A DNA stretch of 64,000 bases from Psilocybe azurescens (GCA_023853785.1 JAJIRX010000568.1:54472-118471); one strand, 5' to 3'. Positions 1-11,549 are shown, numbered from the stretch's first letter. Program-made: numbers and translations. The notes: generated by a model not told the origin, from the letters alone.

Positions 1-199
1 GGCTGGGGACCCGCAAAGCAGTGAGGGAGCTGTGACAGTGCTAAAGGTGCGTCGGAAAAAGAAAGCGATAGCACAGCATGTGTAATGTATTTTTGTATAT
101 ATTGTATGTAAATGGAAAAAGTACAAGGCAGGCACTTGTTTGATCGAGGTGAAATTTAATTAAGGACCACGGTTGCCAGGTCTCTCAGTGTCCCCCTCC
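1..199. other. 5' flank of the polyQ gene
   Basis: No gene is visible here. The stretch includes an A/T-rich segment around 80-120 and probably holds the end of an upstream gene's 3' region plus the promoter and 5' leader of the polyglutamine gene that starts at about 200. No clear TATA box stands out. Confidence 0.4.
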
Positions 200-864
200 A
201 TGTCCAGCACTGTCAACTCCCTGCCCTCTTTCGCACAGGCTTTTAGCAACCATTCGCTCAGTGGTATATCACCTAACAATGCCCTCCCTCCAATCATAAT
301 GCATCACGGCAAGAAACGACTAAACGATGACGAGTAATTCAACATCTTTTTCTCCTTCTTTCTTTTTGTTCACTTTTCAAACAGGGTTCGCGTCAAAGAC
401 GAGTCGCCCCCTCCAGACTCGGATGCCGCTCCCCCGCCCTCCAGTACTATGCCGTCACCCCTCAAAAAGCGCAGGGTAACGGTCAGTGGCGGCGCGCCAC
501 ATCCCCTCCACATCGACGTGCGCCCTCCCTCGGATCAGGCATCTTCTACCCCCATATCGCCTGTCGTCATGGGCTTTACCATTCAGCGCGACAACCCGGA
601 GGCTATCGAGCAAGTCCGCTCAATGATCTCTTTGAAGCAGAAACAAAAGGCTCTCATTGAGGAACGCAGGGGCAGCGCCGCCGGCATCATGTCCCCTACT
701 ACTAACAATCCGCCCCCAAACCCTCTTGACGACCAGCGCTCCTCTAGTCAACAGTCTGCCTCACGGATACGACGCAGTCCAAACAACGCGACTCGGAGAG
801 CCCCGCAGCGGCCTCCTAGTCCTCAACCAACTCCTATGCAAATTCAACAGCAGCAGGCTATCTT

Positions 865-895
<31 letters not shown>

Positions 896-2374
896 CAACA
901 CCAACAGCAGCAGCAGCAACAACAACTCCTCCACCACCAACAGCAGCAGCAGCAACAACAACAACCACCGCATTCTCTTCCCCCACCTCCGATCAGCTTC
1001 GCCCGGCGCCGCGCCGCTCTCATGGGAGGTAAAAAGAAGCCTGCAGATATCGTTATCAGTCCGAGGGAGGCTCACACCCGAGACCAACTACAACCTTCGA
1101 TTCAAAGCGCCCCGCCTATCCCGCAAGCAGGAGGCCAGAACTCTTTCTATTCGGGGCGCTTTCAGATGGCACTCCCCGTTTACCCAATATCATCGGAGGA
1201 GGCGACAATCTCCGTCGCGTTGCAGGGAATGTTCCTCCTACTCCCACGAGGCTTTCATTGCAGCAGCAGCACTCAAATCCTTCTTCCCTCGTTCAGAATC
1301 GCTCCCCACCCGCGCCTTCCGTCCCCATTTCCTCCACCCTCGTTCCACCCACACCCACTTCTCTCCACCGCCCGGGCTATCAGGGTGACAAGGCTGCGTT
1401 TTTGGCTCCCTTTGAGTTCTTCTATGAGGCGCTCAACGACTCGAAGCAGCTTAAATCATGGCTCTCGGAACAGCTGCAAAAATCAAATTCCCTCATGCAG
1501 AGTCTTGCGCAACAACAGGATCGTATTAACGACACGGTAGACAGCCTTGTGGAGAAGCGGGTGTCTGGCATCAAGTCCGAGATGGCGGCGTTGCGCCGTC
1601 GCGTGGAGGACCTTGAAGTCGCACTTCGATCGTCGTCAACAAGGAGGGAGAACATGGACCAGCACCCCTCCATACACAAAAACGGCGTCCCGGAGCCATA
1701 TACTTTCCCCCCCTGTTTCGTCTGCGGAGCCGTCTTCTTCGCGGCTGAGACTGGAGAGGCCCGAGCTTACCAGGAGACTTTCCTCTCCTGGATGGGCCCA
1801 ACAACAGCAGCAGCATAACTCGGGTGCCTCCGAGAATGGAGGCCAGCGCGGGACATCGCCCGTCCCGTCGTTTGACGCCCGCAAGATATCGACGAGTGTC
1901 AGTCGACATGAACAACAGCAACTGCCCCCACCGCCCCACTCGGGGGTAGCGCTTCTGGCGCGGCAGCCTCTTCTTCTAATTCTGCTGGGCCTGGGGCTTC
2001 GACGCCGCGCGGCGCTCGGCGCTAGCGGGAGCGGTGGTGCGGGATCCAGTATGCGATCGCCCCCACCGATATATCGAGATGGACCGGCGCCGCCGAAGCA
2101 TCTTGTGCATCCACCGACGCCGCCGTCGCGGGAAAGGGAAAGGGAAAGGGAGAGAGAGGGGAGCAATGGTATCAGGCCTCCGCCTTTGAGTCGCCAGGGT
2201 TCGTCGCATTCGTCGGGCATCCCGTTGCCTATGGTTGTTGTTAGTGGGGAGAGAGATAAAGAGCGGGACAGAGACAGGGACAGGGACAGAGACAGAGAAA
2301 CTCAGACGCGACGAGCAGGCAGTCGGCGTAATTCCGTCGTCATGTCGGCTCCTGATGAAGAGAGGGACAGCTAA
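200..2374 (+). CDS. polyglutamine-rich, coiled-coil nuclear-type protein, function unknown
   Basis: I do not recognise a named family. The best start is the ATG at 200 (MSSTVNSLPSFAQAF). Exon 1 ends at 333, and an intron (334-384, GT...AG) joins in frame to a lysine/arginine-rich stretch (PLKKRR, residues about 66-71) that looks like a nuclear localisation signal. Then come a proline/serine-rich region, a polyglutamine tract interrupted by His/Leu, a conserved-looking stretch (MGGKKKPADIVISPREAHT), and a predicted coiled coil (roughly 1390-1640, with KQLKSWLSEQLQKSNSL and EMAALRRRVEDLEVAL). The C-terminus is charged and repetitive (RERERE, DRDRDR). The reading frame changes at C4 1174-1177 (one base short), C7 1707-1713 (one base extra) and G5 1942-1946 (one base short, recovering near 2000-2025). 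Restoring these gives one continuous protein, so sequencing error is more likely than decay. A role in transcription or chromatin is a guess from composition only. Confidence 0.6.
846..966 (+). repeat. CAG/CAA trinucleotide repeat encoding polyglutamine
   Basis: Two mixed CAG/CAA tracts flank a short Leu/His-containing break. CAA interruptions are frequent, which is known to stabilise such tracts against slippage. The antisense strand reads as polyleucine, which is a shadow of the repeat. Confidence 0.9.
2128..2300 (+). repeat. purine-rich short tandem repeats encoding Arg-Glu and Asp-Arg dipeptides
   Basis: Two clusters lie here: GGGAAA-type hexamers (about 2129-2160) encode alternating Arg-Glu, and GACAGG/GACAGA hexamers (about 2255-2298) encode alternating Asp-Arg. 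Both sit in the C-terminal tail of the polyQ protein. Alternating charged dipeptides are typical of RNA-processing and nuclear-speckle proteins. Confidence 0.75.
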
Positions 2375-4199
2375 GTTCAGAGGCGAAATGTTCGTTTGAT
2401 AAACCAAATGCCGCAAAGTTGAAAGTTGATATACGACCATTTGTCTTCTCTTTTCCTCTTACTCTTCTCCCTGTTTTTTTTTTTGGCACTATACAATGTC
2501 TTTCCTCTCCTTTTCCATCGTCGAATTTTGTTTTCGCTATTCGCTTTCGGGATTGTTTCCGCTCTCCTACATACTCGCTTACTTTCTGTCTCCTTTCTTT
2601 CTTTTGTTTACCTATTCGACTTCCCTCACTCCCTCCCTTCGTCGTCTGACGCGCCTTTTTCTTTCTTGCTCCGACTCTTCCTGCTTCCAAATTCTCCGGC
2701 CTCCCCACTTCCTTTTCCTCTTCCTTCTACGACGATAACTTTTTTTGTTGATCACATCTTGGACGATGTAATATCATTTAGTCTCAAAAATCCGACTCGC
2801 CGTGTTTCTCTTTCCCCTTTGGACGCTCCTCCTCGCCTATTCGACTTTCTCATTTCTACCGTTCGGCCTCTTTACATGTTCTCCCTCTTTACTTACCTTG
2901 TTCTTTTCTTTTCATCTACTTTCGTTACCTCCTTCTGCAACGTCAACGTCAACTCTTCGTCTCCGGATTATTTCTTTTGCTTTTTGGTATACCTGCGCAT
3001 GATGGATGATTATCTACGTCCTTGCATAGTGATTTCTTTCACAAACTTGCCTTGCTTTCTGCTTGTACCCTACCCTACGATCTTATATACGTAGGGAGAG
3101 CGAAACCCAACCACATTCTCGCATTCGCTGTTATTTTCATTCTTTCATGTTTCCACTGATCTTATGTCTTTTTCCAATTCATTCAGCCCAATGTCTTAAC
3201 GATCCCACTCCTTTCTGTTCTAATCTCCTTGACCATTTTCAACTCGTTGACTTTTTAACCCTCGGTCTTGAGATTCTTACAACCCTCAGTCTTTCGTTGA
3301 ATGGTTTTTGTTTGCACTGCGTACCGTCGTATTAGTGGTTTTTCCTTCTCTTAATACCCATTAAGCTACAGGACCTTCTATCTGTCCAGTGACTGAGTCT
3401 TTTCTTCTTTCCTTCTGCTCAAGTTTCAAAGTTTTTATTGTAAATTTCAAGTTGTTTATGAAATTGTCTATGCCTTTACGAGGATGCATTCACTTCCCTC
3501 TTCCCCCTCTCTTCTTCGTCTTCGTCATTCGAACGGACCCATTCGTACATCGCTTTATCTACCTCCCTTCGACTGACACCCCTGTCACTTAGGCGTCCCG
3601 ACGCTACCCCTCTAATCTTCCCCGCATTTACGAAACAATCGCGGCTGGCTACCCCATGCCACTCGAGATTCAATTCGAGAAGCTGGTGTCGTGTTCTAGG
3701 TCTGACTCGGATACTTCACGTCGTGCAACTCTTCGCTTTCTCTTTCCCCCCTCATTTACTTCCTTACATACATATGTAAATTCCTTTTGAATACCCATCG
3801 ATACCCCACCCTGGACACACCCAATATGATTTTTTCTTGTCTTTCTTGCTTCTCTGTCATTTGCTTTGTGAGTAGCGAATAGGTGTGCAAGAGATAGGGG
3901 TTCAGGGGTTAGGCTGGGGTTGATCGAAATAGACGTGATACTCGGGACCGGAATTCGGAGGTTCCTAATCGACGGCCGACCCAAAGAGCGAATCGCCTAT
4001 TTTGACTTGGTTTGTCAACCGGTTGGGATTTTTGAGGGCTTACGCTGACTACATACATACTGCTACAACTCTGCTAGATCAACGTTACGTAGCGCTCAAG
4101 CTGGTTACCCAGTGCCATCATCGACTCTTCTGACTCCTACAGCCTAGACCTGGACTGCTCTTTGCATGATCTTTCTTGTAATCTAACATTAAATCTTCG
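2375..4199. other. 1.8 kb pyrimidine-rich intergenic/3' UTR region
   Basis: No believable gene. From about 2419 to 3600 the + strand is very rich in C and T, so every frame gives strings of Phe, Leu and Ser with no domain-like sequence. The signal fades by about 3850. The part just before 4200 must contain the promoter and 5' leader of the GST gene. The strand bias may mean a long transcribed 3' UTR of the polyQ gene. Confidence 0.5.
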
Positions 4200-5750
4200 A
4201 TGCTCTACTCGACAATGCCACGGCCTTGCACAGTGATGGCTACTTGTCTGCGATCTACTACGGGCAGGGCGTTTGTTACGCATCAGCTTCGAAGGAGTCT
4301 CGTATCGGGTGCTTCGAGTTCTCTGCTTGCGGAATATTCTGCCACTGCCACTACGCGGTCAACTGGTGCTTTTGGTCAACGACAATTACAACAAGCTGGT
4401 GATCAGGGTTCGAGGCCATTCAACACGAAAGGCGCAAGAACGAGCCCGAGCTCCCATACAAGCACGGACGCCACAGATCTGCCGTTTTTGCTCTATACAG
4501 GGCGAACGCCGAACGGGCGCAAGACGTCTATTTACCTTGAAGAGCTCAAAGCTGCTTATGGAGTTGCTTACCAGTGCGTTGCTTTTGCCCGGTCCTTGCG
4601 TTCCTCCAATAACTTATCCTCTAAACACGCTTTACTCTGTATTTAATCCCGCTCAAATCCCATGTATTTCCTACTTGTTACTACTGCCATGGTCACTTGA
4701 CGTATATAAATCTAACCGCCGGCTCACTCTGCGTATATTGATGCCTCATTTTCGTTCTGTTTCTGTGGTCGTGTGCCAATTGGCTGCTGGAACACAGCGT
4801 GCAAGCTATTGACATATCAACGGGCGTGCAAAAGGAACCGTGGTTTCTCGAGATGAACCCCAACGGGCGTATTCCTGTCTTGGTGGACAGAGTGCGTCAG
4901 GGTTTCGTCGTTTTTGAGACGGCTGCCATTCTGCTCTACCTCGCGCAGCGGTGTGATACTCGGTTCAAGTTCTGGTTCGATCCTGTGCGCGAGCCGCAAG
5001 AGTACAGTGTGATGCTGCAGTGGATTTTTTGGGCGGTGAGTTCATCTCCTCTCTTACGTACCCGGCTTGTGTTTTGAGTAGGTTTTGAATTTATTTATTT
5101 ATTTCTAGCACGGTGGATTGGGTCCTATGCAAGGACAGTGTGAGTATGCTTGAGCTCCAAACGTTTTTTTTCTGTCGCTGATTGTTATTTCTTGCTTCTC
5201 CTGTGCTCAGCGAACCATTTCCAGAGATTTGCTCCCGAGGACATACCATACGCAAAGAAACGTAGGCCCACTATTGCTCTTCTCTGTCCACCTCTATCCG
5301 CTTAATACCCGCCAATTGGACGCGTTTTCTGCAGGATACCTGGACGAGACTGAACGGCTTTATGGTGTCATGCAGCTACGTCTCGCTGGACGCGACTTTT
5401 TGGCTGGTTCAGGCAAAGGCAAGTACTCACTGGCTGACATCAATGCCTTCCCATGGTAAGTCCGCAGGCTTTTATTAGAGACGGTGTACCTGATACATAC
5501 AATGCACTGGATGTTATAGGGTGGCGGGACACTCATTCTCCGGAGTGGAGAGCTTGGAGAAGTGGCCTGGCTTGAATGTAAGTACTTTGGTTTTTCTTCC
5601 CAACCCACCTTCCCGACTCCTCCCGACTCCCCGTGTTATTCTGCCATATATTTGGAATTGAGTTGACTGATGGTGGGGTGTGAGTAGGCGTGGTTCCAAC
5701 GTATTTCTGGACGTGAGGAAGTACAGAGAGGACTTGCCATCCCTGCCTGA
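4200..5750 (+). CDS. Ure2-like glutathione S-transferase, seven exons
   Basis: Glutathione transferase of the fungal Ure2p-like class, conjugating or reducing substrates with glutathione. The thioredoxin-like N-domain shows RKTSIYLEELKAAYG, FLEMNPNGRIPVL with the cis-Pro, and FETAAILLYLAQR carrying the Glu-Thr/Ser glutathione-binding pair. The helical C-domain shows LQWIFWAHGGLGPMQGQ, HFQRFAPEDIPYAKKRYLDE and YSLADINAFPW, all hallmarks of the Ure2-like group. Exons are 4200-4573, 4798-5035, 5109-5139, 5211-5261, 5335-5455, 5520-5577 and 5688-5750, and all junctions keep frame. The first 80 or so residues are Ser/Thr/Arg-rich without acids at the very start, so a mitochondrial presequence is possible; ATGs at 4215 or 4236 are alternative starts. 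There is no evidence for a prion-type N-domain as in yeast Ure2p. Confidence 0.9.
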
Positions 5751-6241
5751 ATGGGTATTATGTTTTGTTTTGGTGGTGGATCAGGGCGTATATATGAAGT
5801 TCTAGACCTTGCTCTTCCGAATCTCAGAAACGAGTGGTTCACCAACTCCTCTTAAATAAGACGCTGGTGCGGTTTGGTTCACCAAAGATCTCCTTTTACT
5901 TGTTGTTCAATGATGTTTTACTCGGAAATCTGTGCCAATTCGGGGAGGATATTTGGTGAATATTTGCGTGATGCATGTAAATATATTAGCCTGTCCCGAG
6001 TAGGCACTATTGAGCACAGAGGAGTGAAAATCTATACATGCCAACGAGCTTTGCAGAAAGTGACCAGTCTGTGTAGGGACTGAACGAGTCCCCTATTGGT
6101 GTTTGGTTGTTAGCTCCGTGATGGTATTTTCGATCGCTGCCATTTTGGGCAGGCGCGGGACGTGGGAAACATTGCGAAGGTTTTTGCTCGTACTCGACGT
6201 CAACCACTTCAGAGGCCCTGGACGTTGAGCTCCCCATATTC
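5751..6241. other. intergenic between GST and MRPL20
   Basis: Contains the 3' end of the GST transcript and the promoter of the mitochondrial ribosomal protein gene. No domain-like ORF or RNA gene seen. Confidence 0.5.
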
Positions 6242-6814
6242 TTGATGCATTCAACACGTATTCTCGCATTTACATCTAATGCTGTTCGTCACTATGCTCC
6301 AAAGTACCCTCGGCCAAGACCTGGAACATCAGAACGACCAGCATATCACGCAAAGGACCCTCTCATTAACAACCCAAACGCTGTCGTGACCAACTTGGAA
6401 GACGATAACTTGACTTTCATTCATCGACCACCACCGACTGCTCCTTCACCGTTCTCGCTCACTATTGCCCCTGCTTCACCTCTTCTTCGTCCGCCTACGA
6501 TACCTTACGAGGGCCCTCTGCCCCCACTTACCCGCACTCCTCCGGCTAACCCGCATCCCCGACTATCTGATGAAAAGCTAGAAAAGCTACGTGCTTTGAG
6601 ATACTCGGATCCTACTACATATACTCGGAAAAAGCTAGCAAGGATGTTTAAATGCACGCAGTCGTTCGTGGGCCAGGTCGCCGCTTTGAAGAAACCCGAA
6701 CGGAAACGAGTTCTCAAAATACGCGACGAGAAACACGAAGTAGCACGACAACAATGGAGCGAACGACATTCAATTGTCAAGGCCATCAGCAAAAAACGAC
6801 GTGAACTGTGGTGA
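6242..6814 (+). CDS. MRPL20: mitochondrial large-subunit ribosomal protein L20 (mL58-type)
   Basis: Intronless 190-residue basic protein matching the fungal mitochondrial ribosomal L20 family, a component of the 54S mitochondrial ribosome subunit. Visible features are a short mitochondrial-type leader (MMHSTRILAFTSNAVRHYAP), a proline-rich middle, and the diagnostic C-terminal part: LSDEKLEKLRALR, then RKKLARMFKCTQSFVG, then a very basic helix ending KKRRELW. Length fits the family. The second Met (6245) is an equally good start. It has no obvious functional link to its neighbours. Confidence 0.85.
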   Translation: MMHSTRILAFTSNAVRHYAPKYPRPRPGTSERPAYHAKDPLINNPNAVVTNLEDDNLTFIHRPPPTAPSPFSLTIAPASPLLRPPTIPYEGPLPPLTRTPPANPHPRLSDEKLEKLRALRYSDPTTYTRKKLARMFKCTQSFVGQVAALKKPERKRVLKIRDEKHEVARQQWSERHSIVKAISKKRRELW

Positions 6815-7256
6815 TTTGGATCGACCTTTGTGCTGGCTCGTCAAGGGGATCGAGGTGGGTTCAGTCGCATTTACTGGATGGATATAGACTGAATGGGTGC
6901 CCATTAGCACTTCTTGTGTGAAATGGAGTCAGTTTCCGACTCCCAAGACGACAGAGTGGACAGAGTATTCCTGTTGGATTGGGATCCCGTGATTGATCGG
7001 CGGAAGGCCGTTACTAGAAATGGGAATCTGTATTTGAGTGTTCCTCTTCGTTCCGCTTCTTTCGTCTCTCCTCAGACAAACCACTTCATTTTATTCCCGG
7101 TTTCATGCATCTCGGCACATTCACATGCACCACAAATAAGATCCATTCGCAGCCAGTTTATATTATTTCTCCTTTTACTACAAATTCTATTTATTGGCCA
7201 GACCTGCATGTATAAATACCGACAGGAGTCAACCTTTGTTTCCGTAAACCATCATC
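6815..7256. other. intergenic upstream of malic enzyme
   Basis: Holds the MRPL20 3' region and the malic enzyme promoter. No coding region supported. Confidence 0.5.
7193..7218 (+). promoter_or_regulatory. core promoter of malic enzyme: CCAAT box (reverse) and TATA box
   Basis: ATTGG at 7193-7197 (CCAAT on the opposite strand) and TATAAATA at 7211-7218, about 40 nt before the ATG at 7257. Spacing is right for a strong TATA promoter with a short leader. Confidence 0.55.
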
Positions 7257-9510
7257 ATGTCTGCCTTTCCTTTGAGTTCCATGTCGTCTGCTGCTGCTCG
7301 TATCCCTCCTTACTTCCTCAACACTGACCATCGTCAGCGTGTTTTGACCCAACTCCGTGGCAAGCACAACGGCCTCGAAAAGTACATCTACCTTAATGGA
7401 CTCAAGGAACGCGACCCCAACCTCTTCTATGAGGTTTTGCTGGGGAACATGCTCGAGGTTATCCCCATCCTGTATACTCCCAACCGTAAGATCCACATAT
7501 CGAGTCCTTGTTTTTGCACGCTGGTCCTAATTGGCGTGGACCCCCTAGGTCGGTGATGCATGTTCGAATTATTCGCACATCTGGCGTCGTCCGGAGGGCT
7601 TGTATATTAGCATTGAAAACAGAGGTCATATCAAACAGGTTCTCCGATCGTGGCCTAGTGGGCAAGCCGCCAGGATCGCGGTGGTCACAGACGGTGAGCT
7701 CAATACCCGGGTCTTATTTAAAATTGTGCCTCATCCGACCTTCATGGACCCGACAGGCTCTCGCATTCTAGGTCTCGGTGACCTTGGTGCTAATGGGCTT
7801 CCAATTGCCATTGGTAAATTGTAAGAATGAGATTTGACGATGCCACAATCTATTTCAAACAAATGTTGATCTCGTATTTAGGGATCTCTATATTGGCGGC
7901 GCCGGCATCAAGCCTACCACCACCGTGCCTATTTGCCTTGACTTGGGGACAAACACAGAAAAATACCTCACCGACCCGCTGTACCTTGGTGTTCGTCGGA
8001 AGAGACCCGACACGGAGGAGGTGCGCTTGTTACATCCCGCTTGTGTTAATAACATGTTTCAATTTTTCATGTCAGATGGATGAATTCATGAACGAGTTCA
8101 TGGAAGCGATGAAAGAAGTTTTCCCCACCTTGTTGTACAGTTTGAGGATTTCTCAACCGACAATGCGTTCCGGTACTTGGATATGTTTAGAGACAAATAT
8201 CGCGTTTTCAATGATGATGTACGTGCCATTTTTAGTTACTCCCCGTGGGTTCTATTCTGACAGTGTTCACACAGATTCAAGGCACAGGTTTGTTTTTGAA
8301 CACCGCTTAAACACTGCATAATCCGGAGCGTTAATTTACGGATCTTGAAGGTTCTGTCGTGCTCTCGGGTTTCCTGAATGCTGCTCGCCTTGCCTCTAGC
8401 GCTGCCGGCACTCCCCTTTTGGACCAAAGAGTTCTCTTCTTCGGAGCCGGGTCAGCTGGTATTGGTGTAGCTAAACAGCTCACCTCTTTCTTCACTCTCC
8501 AGGGACTGAGCGAGGAAGAAGCTAAGAGCCGCATCTATGTTGGTGATGCCTCGGTCTTCCCTGCAAACATTTCTGATGATGTTGCAATTCTTAGACCGTC
8601 GATTCTAAAGGCCTGATCACCGCAGATAGGAAAGGTTTGCAAGAGCATAAGAAATGTACGTCTTCTTATTGAACCACTAATATCAATCACCCAATAATAT
8701 CTCTCTTAAGACTTTGCTCGTACCGATTACCAGGGCCCTCCCTTGACCTCCCTCATCGACATCATCGAATATGTCAAGCCCACTGCCCTCCTTGGTCTCA
8801 GTACTATCCAGGTAATCTTTCAAGGTCACTTGTCTAGAACTTAGCTGACCGGACTGCCGTTTAGAACGCATTCACTGAAGAAGTGGTCCGTTTGATGGCC
8901 AACCTTAACACTCGTCCTATCATCTTCCCTCTGTCAAACCCCGTTTCTCTTTGCGAACTTGAGTACCAAGATGCTATCCGCTGGTGAGTTTGAAACATAA
9001 TTTTCTGTAGAGGTTTTGTGCTCAATAGTATGTTCCCAGGACAAATGGATCTGTCGTCTTTGCGTCTGGAAGCCCTTACAAGCCTGTAGAATTCGAAGGC
9101 ACTATCTACGAACCTGGTCAGGGGAACAACATGTACATCTTCCCTGGCATCGGAATGGGAGCCATCCTATCCAAATCGAAGCACATAACCGATTCCATGG
9201 TAGAACAGGCTGCCATTGCTCTGGCAGGATCCCTTACCGTCGAAGAAACGAAGGCCGGAGCTGGTCTATCCTCGTCTTACACGCATCCGCGATATCAGTG
9301 CCCAGATTGCACTTGCAGTCATTCGTGCTGCAGAAAAGGACGTAAGTCCACTGATAACTATCCACAGTCGTTCAGTTGCTAATAATTGTATTCTTTAAGA
9401 ACGTTGACGAAAATGCTCTTTTCCGAAACCTTTCCGACGATGCTCTCCTTGAGTACATCAAGGCCAAGCAGTGGCAACCGACCAACACACATTCCATCCC
9501 TCGCCTGTAA
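7257..9510 (+). CDS. MAE1: NAD(P)-dependent malic enzyme
   Basis: Oxidative decarboxylation of malate to pyruvate. Visible motifs in order: the N-domain (LKERDPNLFYEVLLGN), IWRRPEGLYISIENRG, RILGLGDLGANGLPIAIGK, GGAGIKPTTTVPICLDLGTN with conserved metal/substrate residues, QFEDF and FNDDIQGTG (metal-binding Glu/Asp), and the nucleotide-binding FFGAGSAGIGVAKQL. The C-domain has FPLSNPVSLCE and PFEFEGT-like sequence before a C-terminal PRLTRIRDIS block. There is no clear mitochondrial presequence, so a cytosolic form is possible. About nine introns; one exon (8275-8287, encoding IQGT) is only 13 nt. The frame needs one-base corrections at CCC 7479-7481 (extra), C4 8123-8126 (missing) and GG 9257-9258 (extra). 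The family assignment is secure; NAD versus NADP preference is not. Confidence 0.9.
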
Positions 9511-9649
9511 TTTTGATACTTTTGATACTTCATTTGTAACAAGTTTTCGTTTCGCTGTGCTATGTATTAATATAACGACATTGACTGGTATATATAGATA
9601 ATAATTCACAAGATTTGAACTACCTAGACCGTCTGTATTTACCAGTCTC

Positions 9650-11549
9650 TCATGCATCTATTTTGGCATCAATCTCAATGGTTTTATTTGAGAAATGGCT
9701 ATGATCTGTATCCAATTTCCACTGCAAGATTGAGAAACGGTGATTGACGCCTTTCAGAGTCGGAAGACACGCCGAACCGCCACACCCTCCGGTCAGTGGC
9801 ATGGGATACAAATATACCACCTCCTTCACCCGAGAGTGAAGTAGAGCCATACTGCACATTATGCATGGCTCATGGGTGATGAAAAAGGTGTGGTCAGTGA
9901 GTAGGTAGTTCGTTCCGTTCTGAGATTCTCCCTGAGCAGACGGAGAACCAGCTAAATCAGTCTGTGGTGCATCGATTCGAGAGTCGGCCTGAGATGCGCG
10001 ATAATCTGCCATTTTTCGGATAGCGTTCGTGGACGAGTGTCGAAGTGGGTGGTGAGTCGATCGCCGCGTGTCGGAGGCAAGGAACGTTAAGGAGGAAGAT
10101 TGGGCTTCCGTATTGTCTTGCAAAACATAAGGGGTCGGAATATGGGCCGCGATGGGCCACTGATGGTCGTGGTTAGATCTTCTCTACTACCAGATAGCAT
10201 TCCGGATTTGTACGAACGTCGTCATTTTCGGACTGGGCCTCAATTGCAGTTTCGACGGCCCTTTTCATAGCATCCCATGCCCATCTCAATTTTCGCCGTG
10301 TCCAGGGCTCTGGCTCGTCCTTTCGGCGGGGGTGTACATTGTAGGCCATAGTGCAGATTTTAGATTCAGAGATGGGAGTGTGAGTGCGGAGGAAATCGGG
10401 ACGGGAAGTAAATAAGGGTCAGGGAGATCCAGGTCCTCTGGTAATTGCGGAGGTCCCGATGCCGTGCTTAAGAGGAGACTGGTGGCTCCTCTATCTTTTC
10501 GGATGCGTTTAAGATGTCCCAATTCGGGACCTTCGAGGCCAGCCTGTTTGAGCCATCTTCGATACTAAATTAGAAAGATTTTCATTGCCTCTCGAAACAC
10601 TGATACGCACTTCAGAAGGGTTGTTATCAGCCGCGGATCTGCAACGTCCACGACCCATGCTTGCACTGATATTTTGGAGAAGATATTATATTTATTGCGA
10701 AGACGATAGTGATATTGATACCCACTGGTTCGAATAGTATGCACTTCCTCTTCCTCTGGTGGCAGCTTGAATCTAATGAACGGAAGATCTTCCTCAGGTA
10801 TAATTTCTTCTGGATCGCCCTCGACGTAAGGGTTCATTATGTTAGATCCATCGCCATCTTCAACCGCGGATAGTCCGGCCCAACCATCATCAAGATCCTC
10901 TTGCTTGTACGAGAGGAGTTTACGGGCAGGAGAGAACCAGAGATTTTGGTCATAAAAGATGCAAAGTTTCTCTCCTGCTTCTATATCGCGCGAGGCGACA
11001 TATTTGATAGAGTCCGTCTTTATGTCGCGCGTGTAGGACACGTTGGGAGGGTCAGAGTGGTTGAAAAGAGACCCTAAAAAATAAGGGATCTCGTTAGGAT
11101 GCAGATGTCGATGATGATGATCAGACGCACCGAGTCCCAGGGCCAACGCCATTCGACCCTCTGTCCATATAAATGTGTAATGGTCAAGTAGGGTATGCTT
11201 TCCTGGTTAAATGTAAGTAAGGGAAGGAAATTCTAAAGACTCAGAAACTCACCATGCTCTTCATATTCGTCTTTCGAGAAAAGCAGAACTGGGCTAACTT
11301 CTATGATCGTGTTTCTGGGTATAAACACGAGAGGCTACCAATGAGCTATTGTGTGACTGAATTCGACCAATGAGAGGAAGAAAACTGACCATAGACTCCT
11401 CTACATCTATCGGTAGTGCTTTTTATCACGCATCCTACTGGGTTGAGATGCTCAAGGACAGCCAATGAAGTCGCCTCTGGGTGCATGAGGAATGTTGTGA
11501 TTGAAGCAGGCCACGACTGGTCTATCGAATAGGAAGGTGTTCGGATCAA
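9650..11549 (-). CDS. TAD3: SET-domain protein fused to TAD3/ADAT3-type tRNA adenosine deaminase subunit
   Basis: Starting at 11549, the N-terminal part is a SET-type fold: IIEVSPVLLFSKDEYEEHG, then LFNHSDPPNVSY (the NHSxxPN core) and GEKLCIFYDQNLWF. The same exon (about 10739-11088) runs on through an acidic linker to the TAD3 part: WVVDVADPRLITTLLK, WLKQAGLEGPELGHLKRIRK, WPIAAHIPTPY, HPLRHSSTNAI and EPCIMCSMALLHSR. TAD3 pairs with TAD2 to make inosine at tRNA position 34. As in other TAD3 proteins the catalytic Glu after the zinc His is absent (H-S-S here), while PCxxC is kept, so it is the non-catalytic partner. An intron lies at about 11089-11138 inside the SET domain. Frame corrections are needed at AAA 11323-11325, G5 10328-10332 and near 10170-10190. 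Convergent with malic enzyme, divergent from ALG7. Confidence 0.8.

Noticed and set aside
761..1087. Antisense polyleucine open reading frame
   Set aside because: It is simply the opposite strand of the CAG/CAA polyglutamine repeat.
2419..3592. Several overlapping open frames rich in Phe, Leu and Ser that look like membrane proteins
   Set aside because: All three + frames give the same composition, so it reflects the pyrimidine bias of the DNA, not coding.
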